NCBI GenBank assembly: GCA_004794785.1
Contig: SJOL01005910.1
Location: 175,513 to 239,512, forward strand
Direction: 5' to 3'
Length of the DNA: 64,000 bases
From: Opisthorchis felineus
Taxonomy: Eukaryota > Platyhelminthes > Trematoda > Opisthorchiida > Opisthorchiidae
Below the pieces are notes generated by a model, which saw nothing but the letters and a program-made list of their open reading frames with translations, was not told the origin of the DNA and searched no databases. Below are positions 37,141 to 48,735 of this stretch, one piece after another (the stretch's first letter is position 1; every line of letters begins with the position of its first letter). Position numbers and translations under genes: made by a program.

Positions 37141-38008
37141 TCATCTATCCTCTCTTCTCCACGTTTCTTCAAATTCTGTTGCTTTAGATGCTCTGATTGT
37201 CGTACTAGTGGATGTTCCGGCAACTACATCAGTTTTATGAACTAGCCCGCCATCTTCAGGGTCAGACGGACTGATGGACTGCCGTGGTTGCCGAATGAGC
37301 TGTCGAGGTGCTGAGCCCTGCTTTTGTGCCGACGTCCTCCGAACAGTAGTTCCTTTACCGCTAGTACACGGTAAAGCTGGTGGAACCGGAGCTGCTTTGA
37401 TTTGCGTAGAAAAGTCAGTTTTTTTGGTGCTTGGGTACGAAAGTGTTAGTTCAACGTCGGATTTCTTAGGAATTTGCAACAGCTCCAGTAGCTCATTTCG
37501 AACTCCTTGCAAGATGTCTTGCTTCAAGTGCATATACGTATAAGGGGGAATCGTTCGGTCATCTATGCGAACATTTGCGTCGTAAGCGGAGTTGATTAGA
37601 GCCAGCTGTTTAATTTCATCATACATGTGTTGTGTTTCATGACTGTAGGACAGCGAAAAGGTTGGCTGACCACTCTTTGGGGATAAAGATGGCACAGTGA
37701 GTTTGGTCTGATCAGCTGGCCTCCCCACTTGTTCAATGACACCTTCCGATTTCTGAGAAGCTTGCAATACCGGTTTATGTTCAACTATTTCACTCCTAAC
37801 CATACTTCCGGGGAGTCTGGCACCCTCCCTAAACTTGCTCTCACATGGTTTTTGCGTTTCTGCCCTCGAATATCCGTTGAACAACAAATCGGTTTGACGC
37901 GCGAGCCCAAACTGTTTTGCAATTTCTTCCAATAAGTCCCGTTTGAGACCTTCCAAATGACCAATCGTCCTTGCAACTTCTCTCTTCCGGTCCTCTCGAA
38001 GTTCATAC
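37141..38008 (-). CDS. TRPC-type cation channel, last coding exon
   Basis: This exon encodes the final 288 residues and a TGA stop. It starts after a good acceptor (TTTCATCATTTTGACAG on the minus strand) and completes the AG|G arginine codon split with the upstream exon. The first residues continue the TRPC motif as YELREDRKREV, then a probable coiled coil runs to about residue 34. Residues 35-150 are polar and low in complexity. A second helix, MHLKQDILQGVRNELLEL (about 159-176), resembles the first KQDI helix. The tail is rich in S, T, P and basic residues and includes RRTS, a possible PKA-type site. TRPC channels are plasma-membrane Ca2+/Na+ channels downstream of phospholipase C; this tail would be cytosolic. 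The 331-codon open frame is by far the longest in the window. The exon is well supported; the symbol cannot be fixed. Confidence 0.85.
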
Positions 38009-41000
38009 CTGTCAAAATGATGAAAACGGAACAGTTTTATTGGACGAAATTCATTCGTTCGCAAACTATTTTGGTACAAACGGGAGAATCGACTGTATCC
38101 ATCTTTTGTACTGTTGCTTAGATAAGTGTGCTGCACAAGGGTCGCCCCATGTTCCAGTTAGCACAATATTTGAGATATCCAGGTTTCTTGTCCCAACATA
38201 AAACATTACTTATAAGGTAGTATGTTATATCAAGCCTTCATTGGTGGGATTGGAGGGCTTGGAAGAGTCACGTCTAAAGACTGGTGTCCATAGACCAGAA
38301 GGGGTCAGTGAAACGTAGATCAACGTGCAAGACTTACCGTTAAATAAAGTCTGCAAGAGAGTTAGTAAACCAGTTTCAGATCTACAAAACATATTTCGCT
38401 GAGCAGAATGTGCGATGAGAAGCATTTCGCGCCTCTAGACAATGGGATTCATCTACGTAAGCCCTCTATTTATTGAACACTGGTTTTCATTTTAAATGGA
38501 CCACGTCATTCCAATCGATTTATGGTCTGAATACTCTCAAATTAGGATCAGTGAATAGACTACTCTCTGTCTGGAGAGACAAAACCGACAAGAACAGAGT
38601 TAATGTGTAATTCATATTTTATGGGCTAATTTGTTGACGTTCGTACTACTAAGTAGAAAATTCCATGCCTTGTAATGGGTCTCATCCAGTTTGGTTTCCG
38701 TGAAACCAGGTGCTACAACAATATTATATGAGGTTCAGGTGAGGCTGATTGGGTAAGAAAAGAAGGACAGCTCGAATAATGTAAGAGACGATTTGGGGCA
38801 ATGTAACCGTTGAATTTTATCCGAACCGCTTTTCAGTTAACCGCATTGGTATAACGAATTTACGTAAACAACTTGGAACTTCCCTGTGATGGTCTCGTTT
38901 CTGGTATACGTTGCAGCATTTAATTACCTGGGGGCTCGGAATAGAAACCCATTTGCAAAAAGGCCAAGAACTAGCAGGATAAAACCTGTGCACATTTTTT
39001 CAGAGGTAAAGGCCATGTTGGTTCGCCTTGGTGACCGGATGGGGCTCGAACCAGCATGAAAAAGTGATGTGTCCTTCGGGTTGATGGTTACATTGAAGAG
39101 CTATCATCCTTATCATCATCTACAACAACATCAATATCAGCATCATCACAGTAAACGGCAATACATACAGTAACAAAACCGGTGGTGTCATACAACCATA
39201 GAAGATTAAAGAGGGGTAGGGATTTATTGTAAGAGACCCTATGTCCCTAGAAAAAAAACATTCATGAGCAAGATGCGTACATCTTCCAAAACCATCAAAA
39301 TAAACTCAGTTGAGCATCTTTTTTGGACAGAACGTCATCAGTTTGGTCAAACCAACGTCGTTTGCAAATCTAACCTAACACAAGTTCAACACATAGTGAC
39401 AGACAAGCGTTAGCTGTGCATTCCGGCTGAAAAGTGACAACAAGCTCGCCAGTTAGATCGGCTAAATGCAATGTCCTGTAGGGTCTCCGATCACGCGCAA
39501 GGAGAATCAACTGGTCTCCACCAAGTCAGGCGCTAGGATACACAGCATTAGGTTTAACTGTAACCGCCTTTATTTCGTACTACCACGTCATGGTCATCCT
39601 CCACTAACTTTCCGCCAAAAGGGGACTGGAGCGGAAACATGGATTTGTTTAGTAGAATGTGTTCTGGCATGACCCAACAACCTAAAAGTGATTGTTTACC
39701 GATTGTTTACCAAACCTCTCTGAAACTAAAAGTGATTAGTTTTATCTGTCGCTCCGATCAATCCGTCAACGCCCGTTATACTTCAGAAACAGCGGCTGCC
39801 GGATATCTCAAGAAGTTTGAGATCCTCAGATTGGAGTGACCAAGTTTGACAGACACGCCTTCTCAACCTCAGTGGTATTCGTTTCTGAAGCAGTAGGCAA
39901 TGCTAGCTGGCGCCTTAATGGTGCATGCACTGACTTCTCTGTCACAGTTCACTCGTAGCTTGTGCAGCTACGCGACAAGTGAACCTATCAACCAACTCAG
40001 CCCCCTCATTCTAAAGTTTCAGAGGATTACATACAACGGGTAGTTCTGAAGCAAGACCTTACATACTGAAGGCGAAAACGGCATGCCAAATTAGGAAACT
40101 ATTTCACCTTTCCTATCTAGGACAGTCAAACGACAGAATAATGTCTCCCGCATAGTCCAAGTTCACAAACTATCCTCCGGATGTGATTTCAACACGTAGA
40201 TTCGCGATCATTTGGAGAGTATACTGCACATCGATGGAAAATTAAACAAAATGGGGGAGAAGAGGCATCCCTGGCGAAGCGCACTAGTTGTGAGTAAACT
40301 TTTGGATAGCCGTGGCATGACCAGAGCCACCATGAGATCACGAAAACCGTCTTGCGTGGGCTGTATGCGTAATGCTGATTAACCACTTTGCATAATGTAA
40401 ACAAGTGATCAACGCATTCTCTGCCTAGTGCTTTTAGACTATTGTCTCGCTTGATAAGGTCAAACGTCACTGTTTTAGTGAAACTGGTAGCCTAGTTACA
40501 AGTGGAGTAAGGCTTATAGCCCTATGTTTGGAACCGGTAGCTTCAGGTACCGTTCTCGAATAAAGATAGAGTACTTGACTGGCCCCAACTCGTTGGAATG
40601 CTTTCTTGTTACTAATCTAGTTTAAACAAACTAGTAAAGACAAAAAAACAAATAATTATCACCGTCTTTAAAGAGGCTAATATAGGCTCATTCGGCCAAG
40701 TGGCCGGATGGCGCTTCAAAGCATATCACTGCTTCAGAAAGTGACCAGTGGTCTATACCCATAGATGATGACTCGATTTGCGTGGGTCGAATGAAAGACA
40801 GGAGTACAGGGCGAACAAAAATGTAGTCCGAAATGTTTAGTCCAGCGGTAAAGAAGCTGGCGGGCCTTATATACTAAATTTCAAATGCAATCATTGTCGA
40901 CCTCATTGACAGCCGGCTTTTTCGGTTTCTTTTTGTGTACAATATAAAAAAAGTTTTTGGATATTCCCTGCTGCATCAACTTCGGCCATTTTCAAAGCCC

Positions 41001-42481
41001 TCTGATTCCATCAGGTTTTTCTGTCCGCGTGCGGGCTATGCTTGAGCTGACGTATAATAGCCATTACAGTTACATTATGCTCAACTTTCGAAGGAACAAG
41101 ATGCCTCGCATCGAGTAGCGATAGTGGCTGTTCTGAAATCCGGTGCTTATTTGGTGGGCCTTTAGAAGTACCAAATACTGAGCTTCCTGTTTTGTGAATG
41201 AAGGCGTTTATCTTGTTCCATTTACAACTGGCTTCTTTTGAGGACGCCGCTCTTAAAGCTTGGAATAGACTATTTGTGAAGATTGTTTAAGTTGTGGGTG
41301 AAAGGATTTTTCGATGGTCAGACGTGGAATATGTCTCCTAGGTCCCACGAGAAACTTATCGAAAACTTACGGCGCACAGAAGCATGATCCAAGTCAGCAA
41401 GACTGGTCTAGAAGGGTAGATAATCAAGAATAGAGCCTTGTCTCAGAGTGCCAACGGCAAAGTGATCAGTCTGAATCGATAACTAGCGGGAAACCATGTA
41501 GAGCGTAACAGTGCTTGCTGCGCCTGAATCCAGTACTAGTGAGGAACAGTTGATGTCAGTGCATAGTCGTAAAAACGACGATCACTAGTGTCACCAAGTG
41601 CTGATTTCAGGCTGAAAAAGATATCACATCTCGTTGGAGACTATTTAGCAGGTAGAACAGAGATCCCTCTACTGTTTTTACATTATCATCTCACAGAGAA
41701 CTGTACAGACCGAAATTAGCAGCAGTTGAGGAGAAACCGGTCTACAGCTGCTTACCTTCCAAAGATGACCTCGTGAATGAGACGATATCGAGGAGACTGC
41801 AAACTTGCATCGGAATGAATTATGCAGAAGATTTACGGGTAACCTTCCAATCTAAACCTATCCTGAGCGTGAAATTAACGGACGGTGCTTTACAGCCAGC
41901 TTTTTTGTACAATCATTCTAAGGCCCATGCTAAGCGTCGTATGTTAGTTGTACAACAAGGCAACTCCATGACAGAATCCGTGAGTACTGCTCAGTTTTGC
42001 TAACCCGAGGATTTAGCAACGCAAATTCCATTACAGTTGATATGTCTTTGACCCTACTGTCGTTCCCAGAAGAGCCTTTCAGGTGGTCTACCGAGTCTCG
42101 ACAAGTCACTCGAATTTTAGGCGAATACGACATCTTTCCTTTGCCGAGGTAATATCTGTCCGACGGCGCAAATCTCACGTAGGTGTGCAAAATAGTTCGC
42201 GTAAACAGTCAAGATCAACGGGTCGGAAACAACGGTAGACTACACCAGACCCCCAATGATTTACTAGTTGGCACTGACTTCCATTGTTCAACTTTCTTCT
42301 AGTGATTATTACGCAAACAGTTCACCGTAAAACAATGAACTTTTATCATCCATATTTTTAGGTGTTAGTTACTACTTCCATACACATTTTTACATTGCCT
42401 GAGGATCGCACACATTAAACGGTGCTAACTCTCCATTCTGATGAGTATACTCCATTATATTCGAACGGTAATATTGCTCAC
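38009..42481 (-). other. Intron of the TRPC gene
   Basis: Bounded by GTGAGC at 42,481-42,476 and an AG at 38,010-38,009 on the minus strand. It is about 4.5 kb long and interrupts an arginine codon. I saw no exon inside. A compound ATC/AAC-rich stretch lies near 39,103-39,155. Frames such as 39,466-39,839 and 41,773-42,003 (plus) are unrecognised. Confidence 0.8.
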
Positions 42482-42597
42482 CTCAGACTGGAAATGTCCT
42501 GTTTTATTTCCAGCAGATCATCTTCGCTCACTCCGTCCTGACGCATAGTCTTTTTCGACTGGTGAATGTACCGTCGAACAAGGCGACACATAACCAT
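42482..42597 (-). CDS. TRPC-type cation channel, penultimate exon
   Basis: A 116-nt exon with strong splice sites: CCTTCTTTCAG before it and AG|GTGAGC after it. It encodes RLVRRYIHQSKK followed by GVSEDDLLEIKQDISSL, the hallmark C-terminal segment of TRPC channels (vertebrate form LVKRY ... LTEENFKELKQDISS). In known TRPC structures this region follows the TRP box, runs along the membrane as a rib helix and leads into the central coiled coil that holds the tetramer together; calmodulin and IP3-receptor binding map near it. Start phase is 0 and end phase 2, joining in frame to the last exon as SSL-R-YEL. Upstream exons for the ankyrin repeats, S1-S6, pore and TRP box were not found. Confidence 0.88.
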
Positions 42598-42796
42598 CTG
42601 AAAGAAGGACGGTGGGGATTGTCATTGAAGAAGACAACAGCTGGACACAAATCATTTTCTAACGATGAGATTTCCGGTATAAAGATGGTGCCTAGGTGCT
42701 AAGCAGTACGACGGTGCCCGTTATAGCTAGTTTCAGAAAGTATTGATTGCTTTGTTTGTTTGTGAGTGGTTACCCGATATGTAGAAATGGAATTCA

Positions 42797-42990
42797 CTTC
42801 ACTCTGGTTTGGACAGTCCCCATCGTGTCCTGGAACAATTGTTCTGCTGAGTGCACACTAAAGAGTGGAGGCACTGGGCTCGAGTTTCGTTCATATTAGG
42901 GCTCAGAGGCGGAGCACATTCACAGCCTTGTCGGGGATTGAACTCCGGACATCTGACATGCGAGTCGAGTGTGTTACCACTACTCCACCA
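42797..42990 (-). mobile_element. SINE H2 copy
   Basis: Minus strand: GAGTAGTGGTAACACACTCG head, B-box-like GAGTTCAATCCCCG, ribozyme block at 42,869-42,917, then CAGAACAATTGTTCCAGGAC. It lies about 200 bp upstream of the penultimate TRPC exon, in the same orientation as the gene. The ribozyme is decayed: CTGATGA reads CTGAGCC-like and GTC reads GCC. Confidence 0.75.
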
Positions 42991-43954
42991 GGGTAGACTG
43001 GGTGCACCTAAATTATCATTTCTAAACAGACGAAAGTGTTCATGCTTGATAGATGTCTTTAGTTTCTTCGACGCCTCAACCGACGATCCAGTAAGTGTCT
43101 TTGTTTTGTCGGTCGTTTGACCCACCTGGCAGAACTTCCCAGCCAGATAGCGCCACGGACGCCTGAGTGCGTTTCAGGCGGGCGTTGATGAAGTGTGCAG
43201 ATTGTGGGCTATTCGTATGATCGTCCCTGAGTGAAGACTACGATCGCCCTGTCGGCTGCTGGATCTAAGCTAAACCCATTACACTTCGTACTGGAGCAAA
43301 CTGCTACCACTGGATGTTTGCGAATGTATTTTTCCAAGAACAAGCTCCTATATTAGAGTGAAGGCTGAATACGTAGGCTTACTTCTTACTACACGGTGAC
43401 TGTCCTGGAGAAGGATGAGTAACCTCCAGGAGTATTCGAACCTGATACTGTTCTGCACGGTTAGGGGCATATATGAAACGTAATCATGTAGCAGCATGGT
43501 GACGTTCTCAGCGCCACCGCGTTTTCAAGGGCACACTTCTAGTCTCTCTGGGAACCAGTAGGGACTGCAAGGCAGCAGAGGAAGTATGGTGCGGAGAAGG
43601 GTCAAAAAAGCCACTGAATCATGTATACGCTTCATTCACCCATCGGGTGTGGGTTCTGTTTCTGATTCACTTCTATGGTCCTTGAACATTCGGGTGTAAC
43701 CCACGTCATACGTTCCATACTCTAATTCGGTGGCATTAAGAGCTGACAGGAAGTCTATGTATCTTCTTAACCCGTGAAACTCCCCATTGACAAGTAGTGC
43801 TCGCCAAGTCATGTCTTCTTGTAAGAGACAGAGTTGTCAAACGAGAATCCGACACTTCCTGATAATATCACCATGCACAACTGCCGTCACACCACAGTTA
43901 TCTCCTGGTGACGTTGCGGAATATAGGTAGCTTGGCTGCGTTGTTTGGTTGTCA

Positions 43955-44030
43955 GTATGTTCGCCGAGATTGGCAACTGGATTGAAGACGGTTCATCACC
44001 AATCGAGGTGACGGCGTTAGGGATATCGTC
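43955..44030 (-). repeat. S4 stem-loop repeat
   Basis: Minus strand: GCCGTCACCTCGATTGGTGATG hairpin region followed by TTGCCAATCTCGGCGAACAT. It pairs GTCACC with GGTGA(T). This copy is clearly related to those at 35.2 and 16.3 kb. Confidence 0.5.
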
Positions 44031-44234
44031 ATCCCCGCAATGGTGATGCAACATTTGCAATCCGACTTCTAATTATGACAACCTTACAACCAACAACCAA
44101 GGTCAACTCTCCTATGAGAAAGATCGGGCTTTGCGAAAGTTCGAGCAAAAAGAATGAGTCGAAGTTCCGTGAAGGCAATAGATGTTTGAAGATTAATCCC
44201 GCCCTGAATAACTGCTATTATTCCTTAGAGCTTA

Positions 44235-44400
44235 ATTCGCTCATCCAGAAATATTTTTCCCACTGTGGGAACACTTCTGTTGTGATCATGGTCGGTACCA
44301 TCAGTCGAATGTGGTTCAGGTGTACGGTGAATATGCAGATTGGGATGAGTGGGCCAACATTTTTTCTAGCATGGAAGACTTCCTCGGACGGCTATATTCA
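44235..44400 (+). other. Possible exon of an unknown gene
   Basis: One plus-strand frame reads ADWDEWANIFSSMEDFLGRL and then SQYESLNSVLQQIFK. It is acidic-aromatic then amphipathic, and looks more protein-like than most frames here. A possible acceptor (GTGGTTCAG) lies at about 44,320, but the following GTTTAAGG is a poor donor and a stop is in frame right after. I recognise no family. Confidence 0.2.
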
Positions 44401-44699
44401 CAATACGAATCACTGAACTCAGTCCTTCAACAGATTTTCAAGGTTTAAGGTCCCTGCCAGTGCACCAAAAACTAAAAAACCTGTTCATGTGTTCTTTTGC
44501 CGGTCACTATTTGAGAAATAAACATCGAAGTCGGTTTTTCACTCTATCAATTGGATTGCTCAATAGGCTATCCTGGAAGTACGAAACTTAGGTTAATTTT
44601 ATCGCGGAGTAATCGGTTGGACCCTATTTAACCAACAGACCCCGTTTCTGAAAATGAGCAGTGTCCTGACCAAAGTCATCGAAAACGACATACCTGGTA

Positions 44700-44815
44700 G
44701 AACGTTTGTCTCCTGTTGGGTTTTGGACGTGTGCCAGTTTGCTGAAATGGATCGGACACATAAAACGGCACCAATTAGCATCCTTAAGTAACAGCATGTT
44801 TACCAGAGCTTTCAC
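44700..44815 (+). pseudogene. Possible LINE 3' fragment
   Basis: LLKWIGHIKRHQLAS resembles the RLRWLGHVLRM block near the C terminus of APE-type LINE polyproteins, which is seen more clearly at 54.5 kb. Only this block is visible, so the call is weak. Confidence 0.3.
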
Positions 44816-45119
44816 GAAAAGGTTTATGAGAGAGATAGATAATGAAAGATGCCCTCCTCAAAATGGCACAATTCGTATGCAAAACAAAAATGTCGACAAT
44901 GTATCGAGATATCGGTAGCTAGGATGCGCCTATTGGTTAGTGATGTCCACCCCAAATTGATGAGCAATGTTTACAAGCTAATGAAAAAGAAATGGCGAAG
45001 AAATCAACAGGTTCAAGTTGACACAACAAGGTCGTGCTGAATAGACCTCGCCTTCTGCTTCCCAAATGCCCTGAGTTTTCCTTTGATTACTGAGGAGAAA
45101 GCCGAAGAGAACATTTGCC

Positions 45120-45257
45120 ATTAGTGAAATACACTCATTTGCATACAAATTCGGTTTTCACTGGAGACTCAACTGAATCTCCCGTTTATGGTGTTCGCCT
45201 TCAGTTGACTATCACGTGAAAACCAAGCTGGTAGGCAAATGAGTGTACTTCGCTAAT
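45120..45257. mobile_element. MITE-like element with 42-bp inverted repeats
   Basis: The left arm (45,120-45,161) and right arm (45,216-45,257) are inverted copies matching at 35 of 42 positions; both contain TACACTCATTTGC and GGTTTTCAC. The centre is GGAGACTCAACTGAATCTCC-like, itself partly palindromic. The whole is 138 bp and codes for nothing. An H3 hammerhead block follows 50 bp downstream. Confidence 0.7.
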
Positions 45258-45306
45258 TTCGTGCAATTTGAGTTCAAGCAAAACATAAACTTGATGGAAA
45301 ATCGGG

Positions 45307-45359
45307 GACAGCGCCCACCTGATGAAACCGAAGAAGGGCGGAACCGGTCGTGGGCTGTC
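45307..45359 (+). ncRNA. Hammerhead ribozyme in H3
   Basis: GACAGCGCCCAC arm, CTGATGA, AACC...GGGC stem II (two pairs remain), GGAA in place of GAAA, palindromic ACCGGT, GTC triplet, GTGGGCTGTC arm. Stem I pairs GCCCAC with GTGGGC and extends past a bulge into GACAGC/TGTC. The A13 to G change in the GAAA box should inactivate it. Confidence 0.6.
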
Positions 45360-45689
45360 GAAGAGTTTTCAAGAAACTTATTAGTAGTGTGTTACGTCTG
45401 TGCAATAATGGCCATTTTCTAGATCCTTTTTATTGAGTCATTCAAGGCTTATAAAACGAAAGCTTGTTTTCCGAAAGCTAGTTTTATTTAAATCCATCCT
45501 GAGTAGAAAGATTATCCAACTTAGACGGTCGCCACCCAACTATCTCACCGGGGAAGACCTCCGGTTAACTGTGGATTTCTAAGTTGAGTAATCCCCCTTG
45601 GAAAAAAACTTGGTGAACTAGGACACATCACAATGGAAATAATGGGAACTCTGACCGGTCGAACTCTGTAAATCACCCTCTTGTTTACG

Positions 45690-45910
45690 GAAGCTGTGGA
45701 GCGCCAGACTGCTCAGTGTTTAAGACTCTAACTTACTGACCGAAAGGTCCGTGGTTCGAACACAACCTCGACTACTCGGATGCTCTTCCCTAGGCTTGGA
45801 CAACTTTAGAGTGGAAACCTGATTGATGGTACAAACGTTTATATAGACGTGGTGTGCACCCGGGCATGACCGTCCTTTACGTCACACCACTCTGCAACCA
45901 ACCTTATAAA
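45690..45910 (+). mobile_element. tRNA-headed SINE-like repeat, other family
   Basis: GGAGCGCCAGACTGCTCAGT and then GGTCCGTGGTTCGAACACAA look like the A and B boxes of a degenerate tRNA. The body shows no hammerhead. Only one copy is evident in the window, so it could be a lone tRNA pseudogene instead. Confidence 0.45.
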
Positions 45911-48282
45911 CCTAAAGAGCCAACCGTTCCACAGTGAATTTCGATAGCATTGTTAAAGTCTGAACTAAATAGCTTGACTAGGAAACTTGTGAAAACCGAC
46001 TTTTTCGTCTTTGAAGAATATGAATGTGAATGTGAATGAAACGAAACGAAACAAAACGCCCAAACTGCATAGTTCTAGGTTAAACACCACTACACTATCC
46101 AATCATGATCTACACCGCTGGTATGCACAAGGAAGTGAGTTCTTGTGGAAATCGGGAATATTTCTGGTCGCTGACATCATGCGATTGGTTGGACTTAGGA
46201 CTGCTAAGACCTTGGGAAGCTGAGCAGACTAAACATGGGCACAAAAAGTCCGTCAGTCGCTTCAGTCAGCTGTGAGACATCCCTCGTGCTGCTTAGTTGA
46301 GTTCTTCCATTTGAAGAGCCTGTGCGAAGCAAATCGGTATACCTTGGATAGCTCCGTCCCCTACATCTGTCGATGGAGCTTGAGGGGTCCTAGTAAATCC
46401 ATGTCACCTCAAACGCCTTAATTTGTCAACATGACTAACGCAAGCACTTCTTCAATGGAAATACCCAGGTATCGACTTATGCTGTTTGACAGTTATAAAG
46501 TTGTTGCATCGAATGCCCATCAACTCATTTCAGCAGCTGCTCTAGCCTTTGCGCAGAGCATCGGGTAATCAGGATTTCACTCATGATTTTGTTATTGGCA
46601 TGTTGTTCCTGGTCAGCCTCTGGCTCCTAAATATCCCCCTAAGTGGGGCGAGGGCAGGCACTAGCTCAGTGGCATGGATTGGAATGATCTACTGGACCAA
46701 ATAATGGGCATACGGAGACATGCAGCGAGGCCATAATTTCAGTGTACATGTTTTCTGGGGTGACTGGGTCGCAGAAGACCCTCAGTGGAATTGTCACAGC
46801 CAGGCACACGACAAGGCAGTTTTTCAAATCCCACTAGAACTTGTAATACACTTTCGTGTTTGAAACCACGGCGAATGGTCCATGTAGATCCGTTGTACCG
46901 AATAGTATGTTTGTGGAACCCTCTAGTGTTTAAAACGTTTCCGTGTGGTAGGTGATAGAGACGGACAGTAAAGTCTGAGGTGTCCAATCCAAACAAAACC
47001 GCGCAGGACTAGTAATGTGTCAGCTGACAAATTGGTCAACAAAATTGGCGAAACTTCGGGCAACGCTTACATGTGACCACCGTTCATGAGGACGATACAT
47101 TTTTCAAGTTAATGTGACTCTAGTTCATTTATAGTACGTCTCGATATAAAACAAAACATGTCTCTTTTAAACTGACTGGTGAGCAGAATAAAGGTGTCTC
47201 TATGCCGAAAGGAAGGCAGCTCTGGGCTTACAACCTCAGTGCGCATTTTTCAGGTCCTAATCTGTCCAAACCTTTAGCTATCTCTGTATCCAAAGCATAC
47301 ACACGAGATACGTGCTTACAGGTCACGATAAGACTACACTGTTCAGTTTGCCGATCAATAACTAGTGCTCGCTGTGCAATTTAGTAGGCAGCCGAGAACA
47401 GTATCCGCATCGTTAAGCTCGGTGGCAACGAGCGACACAGTAGCGAGTCCGACTGCAGAGCGGAATCTACAGTGCTGGCCGGTTGTCTGTCTTCTCGTAT
47501 AAAACAAGCAATAGCACGTAGCGATAACCCAAGTGCGGTAGGATCAGTCACACACAACGCTTCGCGCGTAAGGCAATGAACGAATCGGTTTCGTTCGATA
47601 CGAATTCGTTCACTGTGTTGTTTGTTCTGTTCCAACAGGAGCATGAGCGTGGTACAAGTGTTGTCCAGTATACTCAGTTCCTGAATATTGATTTGGATTG
47701 CTCCACAATTCACTGCGCATTAACAACCAATTGAAGTTACAAGAGATGCGTCATCGGATAAACCGTTGGTGCTAGTTTTTGTCCTGTAAGACTCATGCGA
47801 GCATAAATTCATACAGACGTAGGCAGCAGCAGGATGGACACGAAAATCTCCGAAGCACGAACAGTTCAACTCGTGACTGGTTTGTCGTCAAACAAGCGGT
47901 CTACCATGAAAAAGACTGGCAGTTAGAATACAGAACCAGTGCACGTCAGCGTTTTTGATACGTTATATGTAAGACGTTCCCAAAGCCCAGAAGGATTAGC
48001 ACAGTTTTCTAGCACAACTAACAAGAAGATATTTCACGCGTATGCTTGGACCATAGAGGATAGGTGTTTCCTTGTTGTAATTATCTGTTTGCTTGACACT
48101 CATAAAAACCGGGTCGGTTGGCTTGTGAGTTATAATTGGTCTTTAACTAAAGGAAATGGCAACAAAACATGACAGACGTGCATTCGTGGTTCCATAACTC
48201 TCGATAGTGGAGCTTAGTTGGACACATTGTTGTTACACGGCACTCTCCACAGATCGTCAACTGTAGGCGAACGGTGCGACAT
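45911..48282. other. Gene-poor stretch, nothing firm
   Basis: Minus-strand frames at 46,739-46,996 (85 codons) and 47,381-47,713 (110 codons) are open and fairly protein-like, the latter after an acceptor-like GTTAATGCGCAG, but neither resembles a family I know. They could be decayed retroelement sequence. Confidence 0.35.
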
Positions 48283-48404
48283 CTCACTCACTCACTCACT
48301 CACTCACTCCACTCACTCACTCACTCACTCACTCACTCACTCACTCACTCACTCACTCACTCACTCACTCACTCCACTCACTCACTCACTCACTCACTCA
48401 CACT
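48283..48404. repeat. (CACT)n microsatellite
   Basis: About 120 bp of CACT/ACTC tetranucleotide repeat, broken by two CCACT interruptions. The open frame that crosses it is a repeat artefact. Confidence 0.95.
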
Positions 48405-48611
48405 CTTGAGACGTGACTCTGTCTCCTAGGGGATGAATTACAGGCAAAATGCGAGAGATATGACTACTACACAATACATTGCGTGTGCATTATGGCAAAT
48501 CCAGTCAGTGCCATCATGATAGGTATAATCACTATCCCTATGGTACCCAGTCTACTATCTCCTGCGGTCAACGTCACTATCCTCAAAAGATAAATTTTCA
48601 CATTCACACAG

Positions 48612-48735
48612 ATGCCGATGTTTTTACTCTGTTTGGTGCTCCGCTCCCGTATTTGGGTCTTCGATTACCAAACGGCACGGAATTTCCGGGTATACCAACG
48701 TTGCACAATCTAACTTCCAAGGGTGAACTTGACTA
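48612..48735 (+). other. Possible terminal exon of an unknown gene
   Basis: After a good acceptor (TTTTCACATTCACACAG) the frame reads DADVFTLFGAPLPYLGLRL, then PNGTEFPGIPTLHNL and a TAG stop. It would begin with two bases of a split codon. No upstream exon with the right phase was found, and the product is unknown. Confidence 0.25.

Noticed and set aside
45690..45765. Possible functional tRNA gene
   Set aside because: The arms do not close into a complete cloverleaf and the sequence runs on into a SINE-like body.
48218..48409. Thr-His-Ser-Leu repeat frame
   Set aside because: It is a translation of the CACT microsatellite.
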